Shown here: positions 15,690 to 24,625 of the stretch, in pieces
Layout of the letters: each line of letters starts with the position of its first letter
Numbering within the stretch: the stretch's first letter is position 1
NCBI GenBank assembly: GCA_964462675.1
Contig: CAYWYS010000004.1
Coordinates: 67,249 to 131,248 of the forward strand
DNA from: XN24 sp964462675
GTDB lineage: Bacteria; Pseudomonadota; Gammaproteobacteria; Steroidobacterales; XN24
DNA length: 64,000 bases
Reading direction: 5' to 3'
Translations under genes and position numbers: made by a program
Notes under the pieces: generated by a model
What the model saw: only the letters and a program-made list of their open reading frames with translations
The model's database searches: none
Told to the model about the DNA's origin: nothing

Positions 15690-16847
15690 GTGAAATACCT
15701 GCACCTGGTCTGGGCCGGCCTGTTCCGCAAGAAGATCCGCACCGTGCTGACGCTGCTGTCGGTGGTCGTGGCCTTCCTGCTGTTCGGCATGCTGCAGTCG
15801 GTCAACGAGGCGTTCAGGGCGGGCGCTGACCAGGCGCGCGCGGACCGGCTGGTCACCAACTCGCGCTACTCGATCATCGAGATGCTGCCGATCGGCTACC
15901 TGGAGCGCATCGAGTCCGTCCCCGGCGTCAAGAACGTGGCCCATGCGAGCTGGTTCGGCGGTTCCTACCAGGACCGGCCGGCGCAATTCGCGGTGTTCCC
16001 GGTCGATCCGGCGCGTTACCTCGCCGCGGTGCCGGAGATCGTGTTGCCTGCCGACCAGGCAGCGGCCTGGCAGCGCACGCGCGATGGCGCCATCGTCGGG
16101 CGCAGCCTGGCTGACCGCTACGGCTGGCAGATCGGCGACCGCGTCACGGTGGTTGCAGACATCTGGCCAAAGCGAGACGGCAGCAACGACTGGAACTTCG
16201 AGCTCGTCGGCATCTACACGAGCCCCGCATCGGAGCAGAGCGAGGGCGCGTTGCTGTTCCAGCACGAGTACTTCGACGAGGCGCGGCAGTTCGCCCGCGG
16301 CACGGTCGGCTGGTTCCTCGTCCAGGTCGAGGATCCGGACCGGGCCGACGAGGTCGCGAGCGCCGTGGACGCGCTGTTCGCCAACTCCACCAACGAGACC
16401 AAGACCCAGACAGAAAAGGCTTTCGCGCAGGGTTTCGCGCGCCAGTTCGGCGACATCGGGCTGATCGTCACTTCGATCCTCGGCGCGGTGTTCTTCACGA
16501 TCCTCGTGCTGACCGGCAACACCATGGCGCAGGCGGTGCGCGAGCGCATCCCGGAGCTGGCGATCCTGAAGACGCTGGGGTTCAGCGACCGCGCCGTGCT
16601 CGGGCTGGTCGTGGCCGAGGCGCTGCTGCTGATCCTGCTCGGCGGATTGCTCGGGCTGGCGCTGGCCGCCGTGGCAATCGGCGCGGTCAAGTCGGTGCTG
16701 GCCGGGATCGGCGTGCAGGGCATCAGCCTGTCCGTGGTCATGACCGGCGTCGTCGTCATGGTCGTGCTCGGCCTGTGCGTGGGCCTGCCGCCGGCGCTGC
16801 GCGCGATGCGGCTGCGCGTCGTGGACGCGCTGGGAGGCCACCAGTGA
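15690..16847 (+). CDS. FtsX/MacB-type ABC permease, first subunit
   Basis: 385 residues, GTG start with GGAG upstream. One transmembrane helix near the N-terminus (about 18-35), a large periplasmic domain (about 36-265) and three C-terminal helices (about 265-380) ending in the usual PALRAMRLRVVDALGG. This is the FtsX/MacB permease fold (MacB_PCD plus FtsX). The stop overlaps the GTG of the second permease, so the transporter is likely a heterodimer of the two permeases with the LolD-like ATPase. The substrate is unknown; lipoprotein-like, peptide or macrolide-type cargo are all possible. Confidence 0.9.
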   Translation: MKYLHLVWAGLFRKKIRTVLTLLSVVVAFLLFGMLQSVNEAFRAGADQARADRLVTNSRYSIIEMLPIGYLERIESVPGVKNVAHASWFGGSYQDRPAQFAVFPVDPARYLAAVPEIVLPADQAAAWQRTRDGAIVGRSLADRYGWQIGDRVTVVADIWPKRDGSNDWNFELVGIYTSPASEQSEGALLFQHEYFDEARQFARGTVGWFLVQVEDPDRADEVASAVDALFANSTNETKTQTEKAFAQGFARQFGDIGLIVTSILGAVFFTILVLTGNTMAQAVRERIPELAILKTLGFSDRAVLGLVVAEALLLILLGGLLGLALAAVAIGAVKSVLAGIGVQGISLSVVMTGVVVMVVLGLCVGLPPALRAMRLRVVDALGGHQ

Positions 16848-18028
16848 ACAGCCTGAAGCAGATCCTGGCGATCGGCACGATGAACCTGCGCAACGTGCCG
16901 CAGCGCTGGAGCACTTCGCTGGTCATCGTCGTCGGCATCGCCGGCGTGGTCGGCGTGCTGACCGCGATCCTCGCCATGGGCGAGGGCTTTCGCGCGACGC
17001 TCGGCCAGGCCGGCAAGGAAGACCGCGCGATGGTGTTGCGCAGCGGCGCGACCTCGGAGCTGGTCAGCGGACTCGGGCGCGAGTCGGTCGACCTGATCAA
17101 GGGCGCGGCGGGCATCGCACGCACGCCGGATGGCCGCGCGATTGCATCGGCCGAGGTGCTGGTGATCGCCGATCTGCCGCGGCGGGGGACGGGCCTGCTG
17201 GCGAACGCGCCGATCCGGGGCGTGCAGCCGGAGGCCTTCGAGTTGCGGCCGGAAGTCCGCATCGTGGCCGGGCGCGGCTTCGAGCCGGGCCCGCGCGAGC
17301 TGATCGTCGGGCGCGGCGCCGCGAGCCAGTTCGCCGATCTCGAGGTCGGCGCGCGGCTGGCTTTTCGCGACGCGGACTGGACCGTGGTCGGCATCTTCGA
17401 AGCGGACGGCGGCGTGCACGAGTCCGAGTTGTGGGGCGATGCCGAGACAGTCATGTCGGCGTATCGGCGCAACGGCTTTCAATCCGTCACGGCGCAGCTC
17501 GAAAGCGTCGCGGCGCTGGGCGTGCTCGAGGCCGCGCTGGCGGACGACCCGCGCGTCAACGTCAAGGCGCAGACGCTGCAGAGCTACTACGCCGAGCAGT
17601 CGCGCCAGATGAGCATGCTGATCAACATCCTCGGCTACGCGGTGGGCTACATCATGGCCATCGGCGCGCTGTTCGGCGCGCTGAACACCATGTACGCGGC
17701 GGTCTCGACGCGCGAGCGGGAAATTGCCACGCTGCGCGCGATCGGCTTCGGCGGCGGCCCGATCGTCGTCTCGGTGCTGGCCGAGGCCTTGTTGCTGGCG
17801 CTGCTCGGCGGCCTGCTCGGCGGCGGGCTCGCGTGGCTGTTCTTCAATGGCTACACGGTCTCGACGCTGGGCGCCAGCTTCAGCCAGGTCGCGTTCGATT
17901 TCCGCGTCACCGGGGCGCTGTTGCGCCAGGGCATCGCCTGGGCGCTGGTCATCGGCTTTGTCGGCGGCGTGCTGCCGGCATGGCGCGCGGCGCGCCAGCC
18001 GGTGACGAACGCGTTGCGCGCCCTGTAG
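16844..18028 (+). CDS. FtsX/MacB-type ABC permease, second subunit
   Basis: 394 residues starting with the GTG that overlaps the previous stop by four bases. Same topology as its neighbour: N-terminal helix (about 25-45), large periplasmic domain, three C-terminal helices with the TREREIATLRAIGFGG coupling motif, and the end PAWRAARQPVTNALRAL. The two permeases are related but clearly different, which fits a heterodimeric exporter. It ends 19 bp before the convergent DsbA-like gene. Confidence 0.9.
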   Translation: MNSLKQILAIGTMNLRNVPQRWSTSLVIVVGIAGVVGVLTAILAMGEGFRATLGQAGKEDRAMVLRSGATSELVSGLGRESVDLIKGAAGIARTPDGRAIASAEVLVIADLPRRGTGLLANAPIRGVQPEAFELRPEVRIVAGRGFEPGPRELIVGRGAASQFADLEVGARLAFRDADWTVVGIFEADGGVHESELWGDAETVMSAYRRNGFQSVTAQLESVAALGVLEAALADDPRVNVKAQTLQSYYAEQSRQMSMLINILGYAVGYIMAIGALFGALNTMYAAVSTREREIATLRAIGFGGGPIVVSVLAEALLLALLGGLLGGGLAWLFFNGYTVSTLGASFSQVAFDFRVTGALLRQGIAWALVIGFVGGVLPAWRAARQPVTNALRAL

Positions 18029-18047
18029 CAGGCCCGTCCGCCGGCGC

Positions 18048-18836
18048 TCAGCCAGTGGGCGTGCCGGCCTCCAGCGCGACGAGGTAGTTGATGACCTCGA
18101 GCACCTGCTCGGGCCCGCCGGCCTGGTCGACGCTGACGACGTACTTGCCGTTGACGACGACCGCGGGGACGAAGTTGAGCCGGTAGCGGCGCGCCAGAAC
18201 GTCCGCGCTGCGCAGCTCGCTGTCGACCGAGAACGAGTTCAGCGCGTCGCGCGCATCCGCCGCGGACACGCCGAATCGGCCGAGGAACTCGACCATCAGC
18301 TCGATCGTGTTGAGCGGATTGCGGTTGACATGCATCTCGCGAAAGGCCGCGGCGTGGGTCTTGTCGTCGATGCCGAGCGCCTTGGTCGCGTAGAACAGGC
18401 GGGCCTGCGGTTGCCAGCCCGGATTCAGGGCTGCCGGCAGCTTCACATACTCGGCCGCGTCCGGCTTCGACGCCTTCCAGGCCTCCATGTACGGGGCCAT
18501 CATGTTGCAGCCGCCGCAGCCGTACCAGAACACGTCGACGACCTCGACCTTGCCCGGCGCCACGTTGGTCGGCTGCGCCGGGTTCAGCACGCGATAGTGC
18601 TGGCCGGCGACGAAGCGCGCGTTCGAAGCTGGCGCTGCGGCCTGCGCGACCCGGACCGGCTCAGCTGCCGGTGCCGGCTCGGCGGGACGGGCGGCTGGCG
18701 GGGCTACCTGCGCGGGCTGTGCCGCCGGAGCCGCCTGGGCTTGTGCGGCAGGCGCCGCAGGGGCGTTGGCCGGCGGCTCCGCGCTGCAGGCGGCGGCCAG
18801 CAACAGGGCGGCCAAGGCAAAGGAAAATCGAGTCAT
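18048..18836 (-). CDS. DsbA-like thiol:disulfide protein, lipoprotein form
   Basis: 262 residues. A lipoprotein signal (LLLAAAC near residue 17) is followed by about 60 residues of Ala/Pro/Gln-rich linker, then a DsbA-type thioredoxin fold. The active site reads FWYGCGGCNMM, so the CxxC dipeptide is GG rather than PH or GH. The cis-proline loop (FVPAVVVNGKY) is intact. Such proteins oxidise cysteines of exported proteins. The position beside cytochrome c4 and engB is the same as for dsbA in Pseudomonas and relatives. The long linker suggests a tethered DsbA that reaches into the periplasm. Confidence 0.85.
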   Translation of the reverse strand: MTRFSFALAALLLAAACSAEPPANAPAAPAAQAQAAPAAQPAQVAPPAARPAEPAPAAEPVRVAQAAAPASNARFVAGQHYRVLNPAQPTNVAPGKVEVVDVFWYGCGGCNMMAPYMEAWKASKPDAAEYVKLPAALNPGWQPQARLFYATKALGIDDKTHAAAFREMHVNRNPLNTIELMVEFLGRFGVSAADARDALNSFSVDSELRSADVLARRYRLNFVPAVVVNGKYVVSVDQAGGPEQVLEVINYLVALEAGTPTG

Positions 18837-18897
18837 ATCCGGTCTCCTCAGGCGGACTGAGAGTGGTCAGGCAGTTGCGGCTCGCGGGAGTTCCCGT

Positions 18898-19497
18898 TCA
18901 GCGCAGTCCCTGCAGATAGGCGCTGACGGCTTGCATGTCCTCGGCGGACATCCGCGCGGCGATCTCCTGCATCATCTGGTTGACGCGCTCGCCGGCGGCG
19001 TAAGCCTTGAGCGTCGCGGCGGTGTAGGTCGCGTGCTGGCCGGCAACGACGGGATAGTTTGCCAGCGGATTGCCCTGCCCGGTCGGCCCGTGGCAGGCGA
19101 TGCAGGCCGTGATGCCGCGTTCGAGGTCGCCGCCGAGGAACAGGCGCTGACCGAGCTCGACGAGCTCCGGATCCGCTTCGCGGGCGGCCGGCCGCTGAGC
19201 CGCAAAGAACGCCGCCAGGTCGCTGATGTCCTCATCGGACAGCCCCATGGCCATCGGCGACATCAGCGGATTCTGGCGCTGCCCGTCCCTGAAGGCCCTC
19301 AGCTGGACCCGCAGGAAACCGGCGTGCTGCCCCGCGAGCGAGGGCCACTCGGGGTTGGCGCTGTTGCCGTCGATCCCGTGGCAGGCAGCGCAGACCGCCG
19401 ACTTGGCCTGGCCGGCCTCGGCCGAGCCCTCGGCCAGGGCAGCGGACCCGGCCCCCAGCAGGGCGACCATCGCGGCGGCGACGAAAAGCTTCCTCAT
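18898..19497 (-). CDS. Cytochrome c4, diheme
   Basis: 199 residues. Cleavable signal peptide ending near ALAEG, then two cytochrome c domains, each with one heme-binding CxxCH (CAACH near residue 37 and CIACH near 137) and a downstream methionine ligand region (NPLMSPMA and NQMMQEIA). This is the diheme c4 family, periplasmic electron carriers feeding terminal oxidases. I chose the ATG at 19497 because the signal peptide starts there. The gene pair with the DsbA-like protein is conserved in gammaproteobacteria. Confidence 0.92.
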   Translation of the reverse strand: MRKLFVAAAMVALLGAGSAALAEGSAEAGQAKSAVCAACHGIDGNSANPEWPSLAGQHAGFLRVQLRAFRDGQRQNPLMSPMAMGLSDEDISDLAAFFAAQRPAAREADPELVELGQRLFLGGDLERGITACIACHGPTGQGNPLANYPVVAGQHATYTAATLKAYAAGERVNQMMQEIAARMSAEDMQAVSAYLQGLR

Positions 19498-19599
19498 GGC
19501 GCGATCTCTCCGATGATTGGCCCGTCGGCTTGCCACGCTGGCCGCCGACGCGTAGAACCCGAAATTCTACACTACGCCGCCGAGTTGCAGTCCAGACCC

Positions 19600-20235
19600 A
19601 TGAGCGCCTATCCCGATGCCCAGTTCCTGACCAGCGCCAACAAGCCCGCGCAGTTCCTGCCCGACGAGGGTGCGGAAGTCGCGTTCGCCGGCCGCTCCAA
19701 TTCCGGCAAGTCGAGCGCGATCAACGCGATCCTCGGCCGGCGGGGCCTCGCGCGGACCAGCAAGACGCCCGGCCGCACCCAGCTGATCAATTTTTTCGGC
19801 GTCGGCGAGAACGTTCGCGTCACGGACCTGCCGGGCTACGGCTACGCCAAGGTCCCGGAGTCCGTCCGGCTGCACTGGGGCAAGCTGATGGACACCTATT
19901 TCCTGCGCCGGCAGTCGCTCGCCGGGCTGTTCATCGTCATGGACGCGCGCCGGCCGCTGACCGACTTCGACCAGGGCATGCTGAACTGGGCGCGCCAGGC
20001 CGGCTGCCCGGTCCATATCCTGTTGACCAAGGCCGACAAGCTGTCGCGCGGCGCCGGCGCGGCAGCGTTGCTCGGGGTCCGCCGGACGGTCGGCGACGCC
20101 GCCACGGTGCAGCTGTTCTCCGCGCTGAAGGGGACCGGCGTGGACGCGGCGCGCGAGGTGCTCGACGCGCTGCTCCGCGGCGCCGGCGAGGCGTTGGCGC
20201 GCGGCGAAAAAAAGACTTCAAAAACAGCAGGATAA
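19600..20235 (+). CDS. engB: Ribosome-biogenesis GTPase EngB/YsxC (YihA)
   Basis: 211 residues from the ATG at 19600. G1 GRSNSGKS, G2 Thr in TSKTPGRTQ, G3 DLPGYGYA and G4 TKAD are all present. EngB binds the assembling large ribosomal subunit and is essential in many bacteria. The family is about 200 residues; this one has a Lys/Arg-rich tail (ALARGEKKTSKTAG). The stop lies at the edge of a T-run/hairpin that acts on the opposite strand. It is divergent from the cytochrome c4 gene and convergent with polA. Confidence 0.95.
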   Translation: MSAYPDAQFLTSANKPAQFLPDEGAEVAFAGRSNSGKSSAINAILGRRGLARTSKTPGRTQLINFFGVGENVRVTDLPGYGYAKVPESVRLHWGKLMDTYFLRRQSLAGLFIVMDARRPLTDFDQGMLNWARQAGCPVHILLTKADKLSRGAGAAALLGVRRTVGDAATVQLFSALKGTGVDAAREVLDALLRGAGEALARGEKKTSKTAG

Positions 20236-20266
20236 AAAAGGCCCCGGGGCACATGTGCCCCGGGGC
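20231..20266 (-). terminator. Intrinsic terminator for the arg-lys-polA operon
   Basis: A perfect 26-bp palindrome at 20241-20266 (13-bp GC-rich arms, no spacer) is followed, reading on the minus strand, by a run of six T at 20234-20239. That is the layout of a rho-independent terminator for leftward transcription, about 180 bp beyond the polA stop. On the plus strand no T-run follows, so it should not terminate engB transcription well. The T-run overlaps the last codon of engB. Confidence 0.8.
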
Positions 20267-20377
20267 AGAGCAGTGCCCGGCTTGGGGGAACCGGGCGGCT
20301 GGCCCGCCCAGGGAGGACGGCGGGCGAGCGTCGCATTGGCGCTCATGGATAGGGACCCTGCACTGCGGCAAAAGTTC

Positions 20378-20434
20378 CAGCATTCGGGGTCAGATCCGCA
20401 ATTCTCTGAATTGCGGATCTGACCCCGAATGCTG
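20378..20434. repeat. Long perfect inverted repeat, GGGGTCAGA family, copy 1
   Basis: Arms of 26 bp (20378-20403 and 20409-20434) are perfectly complementary around a 5-base loop. Each arm contains CGGGGTCAGATCC. A partial third copy of the arm end (CTGACCCCGAAT) follows at once, reaching 20442. A related but degenerate element lies at 42126-42173. Both sit between convergent genes right at a stop codon. Short dispersed GGGGTCAGA palindromes are common in high-GC proteobacteria and resemble REP/MITE elements mobilised by Y1 (REP-associated) transposases; that assignment is inference. Confidence 0.8.
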
Positions 20435-20445
20435 ACCCCGAATTT

Positions 20446-23160
20446 TCAGTGCGCCTCGTCCCAGTTCAGGCCGGCGGCCGCCTGGACCTTCAGCGGCACG
20501 GTCAGCACCACGGCCTCGCCCATCAGCGTGTCGAGCGCGCCGATCAACACACCCGCATCGGCCGCGGCGACCTCGAGCACCAGCTCGTCGTGCACCTGCA
20601 TGATCAGCCGCGCGTCGACCTCGCCCTTTGCGAGCCAGTCGGCCACGCGAATCATCGCCAGCTTGATGATGTCGGCGGCGGTCCCCTGCATCGGCGCGTT
20701 GATCGCGCTGCGCTCGGCGTACTGGCGACGCTGCGTGTTGCGCGAGCGAATCTCGGGCAGGTGCAGGCGGCGACCGAGCACGGTCGTGACGAAGCCGTCC
20801 GCGCGCGCCTGCTTGCGCGTCTCGTCCATGTAGCGTTTCACGCCGGGATAGCGCTCGAAATAGAGGTTCACGTACTCCTGCGCCGCGCTGCGCTCGATGC
20901 CGAGCTGGCGCGCGAGGCCGAAGGCCGACATGCCGTAGATCAGGCCGAAATTGATCGCCTTCGCCGAGCGCCGTTGCTCGGCCGTGACCGCGGCGAGCGG
21001 CGTGCCGAACACCTCGGCGGCCGTCGCCCGGTGGATGTCCTGGTCCTCGCGGAAGGCCGCCTGCAGGCCAGTATCGCCCGACAGGTGCGCCATGATCCGA
21101 AGCTCGATCTGCGAATAATCGGCGGCGACCAGCCGGTAGCCCGCGGGCGCGATGAAGGCCTGGCGGATGCGCCGGCCCTCGGCGGTGCGGATCGGGATGT
21201 TCTGCAGGTTCGGGTCGGAGGACGACAGCCGCCCGGTGGCGGCCACGGCCTGGTGGTACGAGGTGTGCACCCGGCTGTGCGCATCGGTCAGCTCGGGCAG
21301 CTTGTCGGTGTAGGTCGACTTGAGCTTGGCGAGGCTGCGGTACTCGAGCACCCGGCGCGGCAGCTCGTGCTCGGCGCTGAGTTCCTCGAGCACGTCCTCG
21401 GCCGTCGACGGCTGGCCGCCCGGCGTCTTGCGCAACGGCGCCAGCCCGAGCCGCTCAAACAGGATTTCCTGCAGCTGCTTGGCCGAGCCGATGTTGAACT
21501 TGCCGCCGGCCGCCTCGAAGGCCGCGGCCTCGGCCGCCGCCATGCCCTTCTCGAGCTCGCGGCTCTGGCGCTTCAGCAGCTGCGTGTCCAGCAGCACGCC
21601 GTGGCGCTCCATTGCGCCGAGGATCGGGATCAGCGGCCGCTCGAGCTCTTCGTAGACCCGCTGCAGGCCCGGCGTCTCGACCAGCCGCGGCCACAGGGCG
21701 CGGTGCAGCCGCAGCGTCACGTCGGCGTCTTCCGCCGCGTAGGGCGCCGCCGTCGCCACCGGCACCTGGTCGAAGCTGATCTGCTTCGCGCCCTTGCCGG
21801 CCACGTCCTCGTAGTGAATCGTCGTGACGCCGAGATACTTGAGCGCCACCGAGTCCATGTCGTGGCGCGTCGCAGTCGAGTCCAGCACGTAGGACTCGAG
21901 CATCGTGTCGTAGCGGATGCCCGCCAGTGCGATGCCGTGATTCGCCAGCACATGCCGGTCGTACTTCAGGTGATGGCCGATCTTGCCGCGTGCGGAATCC
22001 TCGAGCAGCGGGCGGAGTTTCTCGAGCGTCTCCTCGAGATCCAGCTGCACGGGCGCATCCGGGTCGCGATGCGCCAGCGGCACATAGGCCGCGCGCCCCG
22101 GCTCGACCGCGAAGGACACGCCGACGATGCGCGCGCGCATGTAGTCGAGGCTGTCCGTCTCGGTGTCGAAGGCAAACTCCCCGGCGGACGCCAGCCGCGC
22201 GAGCCAGGCATCGAGCTGCGCGGCCGTCAGCACCGTCTCGTAGTCTCTGTCTGCTGCCGCTGCCGCCACTGCCGCGGCCGGTTCTGCCGAGGCCGGCGGC
22301 GCAGCCTCGCCGTCCGGCAGCTTGCGCAGCAAGGTGTTGAATTCCAGCCGGCCATACAGCTCGCGCAGCCGCGCGACGTCGGGCGGGCGCCGCTCGAGAT
22401 CGGCCGGGCCGACGTCGAGCGGCACATCGCATCGGATCGTTGCCAGCTCGCGCGACAGCGCGAGCTGGTCGAGGCTGGCGCGCAGGCTCTCGCCGATCTT
22501 GCCGCCGATCTCGCCGGCGCGCGCCTGCAGCGTGTCAAGGTCGCCGAACTCTGCGAGCCACTTGGTGGCGGTCTTCGGACCGCATTTCGGCACGCCGGGG
22601 ATGTTGTCCGAGCTGTCGCCGACCAGCGCCAGCCAGTCGACGATCCGCGCCGGCGGGACGCCGAATTTCTCCTCGACGCCGCGCGGGTCGAGCACGGTGC
22701 CGCTCATCGTGTTGACCAGCGTGACGTCGTCATCGACCAGTTGCGCCAGGTCCTTGTCGCTGGTCGAGACCAGCGTCTTCATGCCGGCCGCGCTGGCCTG
22801 CCGCGCCAGCGTGCCGATGACATCGTCGGCCTCGACGCCAGGCACCTGCAGGATCGGCAGGCCGAGCGCCTCGACGACTTCCAGCAGCGGGGCGATCTGC
22901 GCGCCGAGCTCGTCGGGCATCGGCGGCCGGTTGGCCTTGTACTCGGCATACAGCTCGTCGCGGAAGGTCTTGCCCTTGGCGTCGAACACGACGGCGAAGT
23001 GCGTCGGCCCGTGCTCGTCGAGCAGCTTCAGCAGCATGTTGACGACGCCGAGCACGGCGCCGACCGGCTCTTCGCGGCTGTTGGTCAGCGGCGGCAGCGC
23101 ATGGAAGGCGCGGTACAGGTACGAGGACCCGTCGACGAGGACCAGCGGCCGCTGGCTCAC
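20446..23160 (-). CDS. polA: DNA polymerase I
   Basis: 904 residues. Residues 1-290 are the 5'-3' exonuclease (LVLVDGSSYLYRAFHAL, GVEADDVIGTLA, STSDKDLAQLV). About 310-500 is the 3'-5' exonuclease, with the Exo I acidic pair intact (FAFDTETDSLDYM), so proofreading is expected. The rest is the family A polymerase with motif A DYSQIELRI, the RRSAKAINFGLIYG helix and motif C QVHDELVLE. I chose the GTG at 23158-23160 because it overlaps the lysA stop (GTGA) and gives the family N-terminus; an ATG 36 bases further upstream would lie inside lysA. Last gene of the long minus-strand operon. Confidence 0.97.
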   Translation of the reverse strand: MSQRPLVLVDGSSYLYRAFHALPPLTNSREEPVGAVLGVVNMLLKLLDEHGPTHFAVVFDAKGKTFRDELYAEYKANRPPMPDELGAQIAPLLEVVEALGLPILQVPGVEADDVIGTLARQASAAGMKTLVSTSDKDLAQLVDDDVTLVNTMSGTVLDPRGVEEKFGVPPARIVDWLALVGDSSDNIPGVPKCGPKTATKWLAEFGDLDTLQARAGEIGGKIGESLRASLDQLALSRELATIRCDVPLDVGPADLERRPPDVARLRELYGRLEFNTLLRKLPDGEAAPPASAEPAAAVAAAAADRDYETVLTAAQLDAWLARLASAGEFAFDTETDSLDYMRARIVGVSFAVEPGRAAYVPLAHRDPDAPVQLDLEETLEKLRPLLEDSARGKIGHHLKYDRHVLANHGIALAGIRYDTMLESYVLDSTATRHDMDSVALKYLGVTTIHYEDVAGKGAKQISFDQVPVATAAPYAAEDADVTLRLHRALWPRLVETPGLQRVYEELERPLIPILGAMERHGVLLDTQLLKRQSRELEKGMAAAEAAAFEAAGGKFNIGSAKQLQEILFERLGLAPLRKTPGGQPSTAEDVLEELSAEHELPRRVLEYRSLAKLKSTYTDKLPELTDAHSRVHTSYHQAVAATGRLSSSDPNLQNIPIRTAEGRRIRQAFIAPAGYRLVAADYSQIELRIMAHLSGDTGLQAAFREDQDIHRATAAEVFGTPLAAVTAEQRRSAKAINFGLIYGMSAFGLARQLGIERSAAQEYVNLYFERYPGVKRYMDETRKQARADGFVTTVLGRRLHLPEIRSRNTQRRQYAERSAINAPMQGTAADIIKLAMIRVADWLAKGEVDARLIMQVHDELVLEVAAADAGVLIGALDTLMGEAVVLTVPLKVQAAAGLNWDEAH

Positions 23161-24419
23161 CCGGGTGCGTCCTCGAACAGGGCCTCGCCGCGCCACAGGT
23201 CGATGATCGTTTCGCGTGCGCGCAACACGCGCGCCTGGTCGCCGGACACCATGACCTCGCAGGCGCGCGGCCGGGCGTTGTAGTTCGAGCTCATGACGAA
23301 ACCATAGGCGCCGCCGTCGGCCACCGCCAGCAGCTCGCCGGCCTGCACGGCGAGCTTGCGGTCGCGACCAAGGAAGTCGCCGGTCTCGCAGACCGGGCCG
23401 ACGACGTCCACCGGCTCGGGATCCGGCACGCCGCCTGCGCGCACCGGCAGGATATCGTGCCAGGCATCGTACAGCGCCGGCCGGATCAGGTCGTTCATCG
23501 CCGCATCGACCAGCGCGAACTTGCGGCCATGGCCCTGCTTGATATACGCGACGCGCGTCAGCAGCAGGCCGGCAGGCCCGGCGATGGCCCGGCCCGGCTC
23601 GATGACGATTTCCAGTCCGAGCTCGCCGAGCGCGTCGATGACGACCGCGGCGTACTCGGCCGGTGTCGGTGCGACCTTGCCCGCGTGGTCGATGCCGAGC
23701 CCGCCGCCGGCGTCCACGTGGCGCAGTGCCACGCCGCTGGCCCGCAGCGTGCGGACGAAGGAGCCGAGCTGCCCGAGCGCGGCCGCCAGCGGCTCGAGCG
23801 CCAGCATCTGCGAGCCGATGTGGCAGGCCACGCCGTCGAGCCGCAGCCCGGGCAGCGCGCGCGCGAGCGCGACCAGCGCGCCGGCATCCTCGAGTGCTAT
23901 GCCGAACTTGTGCTCGCGGCGCCCGGTGGAGATATGGCGGTGCCCGCCCGCTTCGACGTCAGGGTTCACGCGGATCGCGACGCGCGCCTCGCGGCCCGCC
24001 TCGACCGCCAGTTCCGACAGGCGGCGGAGCTCGGGCTCCGATTCGACATTGAAGCAGGCGATATCCTGCGCCAGCGCGAGCCGCAGCTCCGCGTCGAGCT
24101 TGCAGGCGCCGGAGAACACGACTTGGCGCGGGTCGCCGCCGGCCGCCAGCACGCGCTGCAACTCCCCGCCGGAGACGATGTCGAAGCCGGCGCCGCGCGC
24201 GGCGAGCACGCCGAGCACGCCGAGATTGCCGTTCGCCTTGACGGCATAGCAGATGCGCGCCGGGTGGCCGGCGAACGCCGCAGCGAACGCGTCGTAACGC
24301 TGCTCGAGCGCGCGCCGCGAGTACACGTAGCAGGGCGTGCCGAAGCGCGCGGCGATCTCTTCGAGCGGCAGCGCCTCGGCGCACAGGCGGCCGTCGCGAT
24401 ACGCGAAGGCCGGGTTCAC
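23157..24419 (-). CDS. lysA: Diaminopimelate decarboxylase
   Basis: 420 residues, GTG start. PLP lysine is Lys61 in CYAVKANGN; the phosphate-binding GGGLGI and the dimer active-site CETGDFLGRDR (with the catalytic Cys) are present. It decarboxylates meso-diaminopimelate to lysine, the last step of the pathway. Family length is about 415. It overlaps lptM upstream and polA downstream by four bases each. The usual partner dapF is not next to it, unlike in many gammaproteobacteria. Confidence 0.97.
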   Translation of the reverse strand: MNPAFAYRDGRLCAEALPLEEIAARFGTPCYVYSRRALEQRYDAFAAAFAGHPARICYAVKANGNLGVLGVLAARGAGFDIVSGGELQRVLAAGGDPRQVVFSGACKLDAELRLALAQDIACFNVESEPELRRLSELAVEAGREARVAIRVNPDVEAGGHRHISTGRREHKFGIALEDAGALVALARALPGLRLDGVACHIGSQMLALEPLAAALGQLGSFVRTLRASGVALRHVDAGGGLGIDHAGKVAPTPAEYAAVVIDALGELGLEIVIEPGRAIAGPAGLLLTRVAYIKQGHGRKFALVDAAMNDLIRPALYDAWHDILPVRAGGVPDPEPVDVVGPVCETGDFLGRDRKLAVQAGELLAVADGGAYGFVMSSNYNARPRACEVMVSGDQARVLRARETIIDLWRGEALFEDAPG

Positions 24420-24625
24420 GAGCCGCCTTCCGGGGCTTCCTCGTCCTCGTCGTCGTCCACCGGCTCCGGCGGCGCGGGTTCAAGCGGGACGGCGGCATCC
24501 CCGGCGATCGGCGGCGTCTCGGTGATCTCCGGGGCCGGCGGCTCCTCGACCAGGAACAGGGGGCCGTACATGCCGCAGCCGCCGAGCAACAGCAGCGCCA
24601 GCGGCAGCAGGCGCCACGGCCGCAT
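24416..24625 (-). CDS. lptM: LptM-like small lipoprotein
   Basis: 69 residues. Signal peptide with lipobox LLGGC, then the family mark CGMYGPLFL (C-G-x-x-G-P-L-x-x). This fits LptM (YifL), the lipoprotein that helps the LptD/LptE LPS translocon mature. The tail is very acidic (DDDEDEEAPE). It lies directly in front of lysA, the usual place for this gene. The ATG at 24625 overlaps the previous stop by one base; a GTG at 24628 is also possible. Confidence 0.85.
   Translation of the reverse strand: MRPWRLLPLALLLLGGCGMYGPLFLVEEPPAPEITETPPIAGDAAVPLEPAPPEPVDDDEDEEAPEGGS

Noticed and set aside
13747..18028. Classical MacAB macrolide pump
   Set aside because: MacB is one fused ATPase-permease. Here ATPase and two permeases are separate genes, so only MacAB-like is justified.
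20241..20266. Terminator for engB
   Set aside because: The hairpin is perfect, but the T-run is on the polA side. On the plus strand the hairpin is followed by AGAGCAG, so it should stop leftward transcription only.
20449..23283. A 944-codon plus-strand frame across polA
   Set aside because: Antisense shadow of polA. The minus strand has all polymerase motifs and a proper coupled start.
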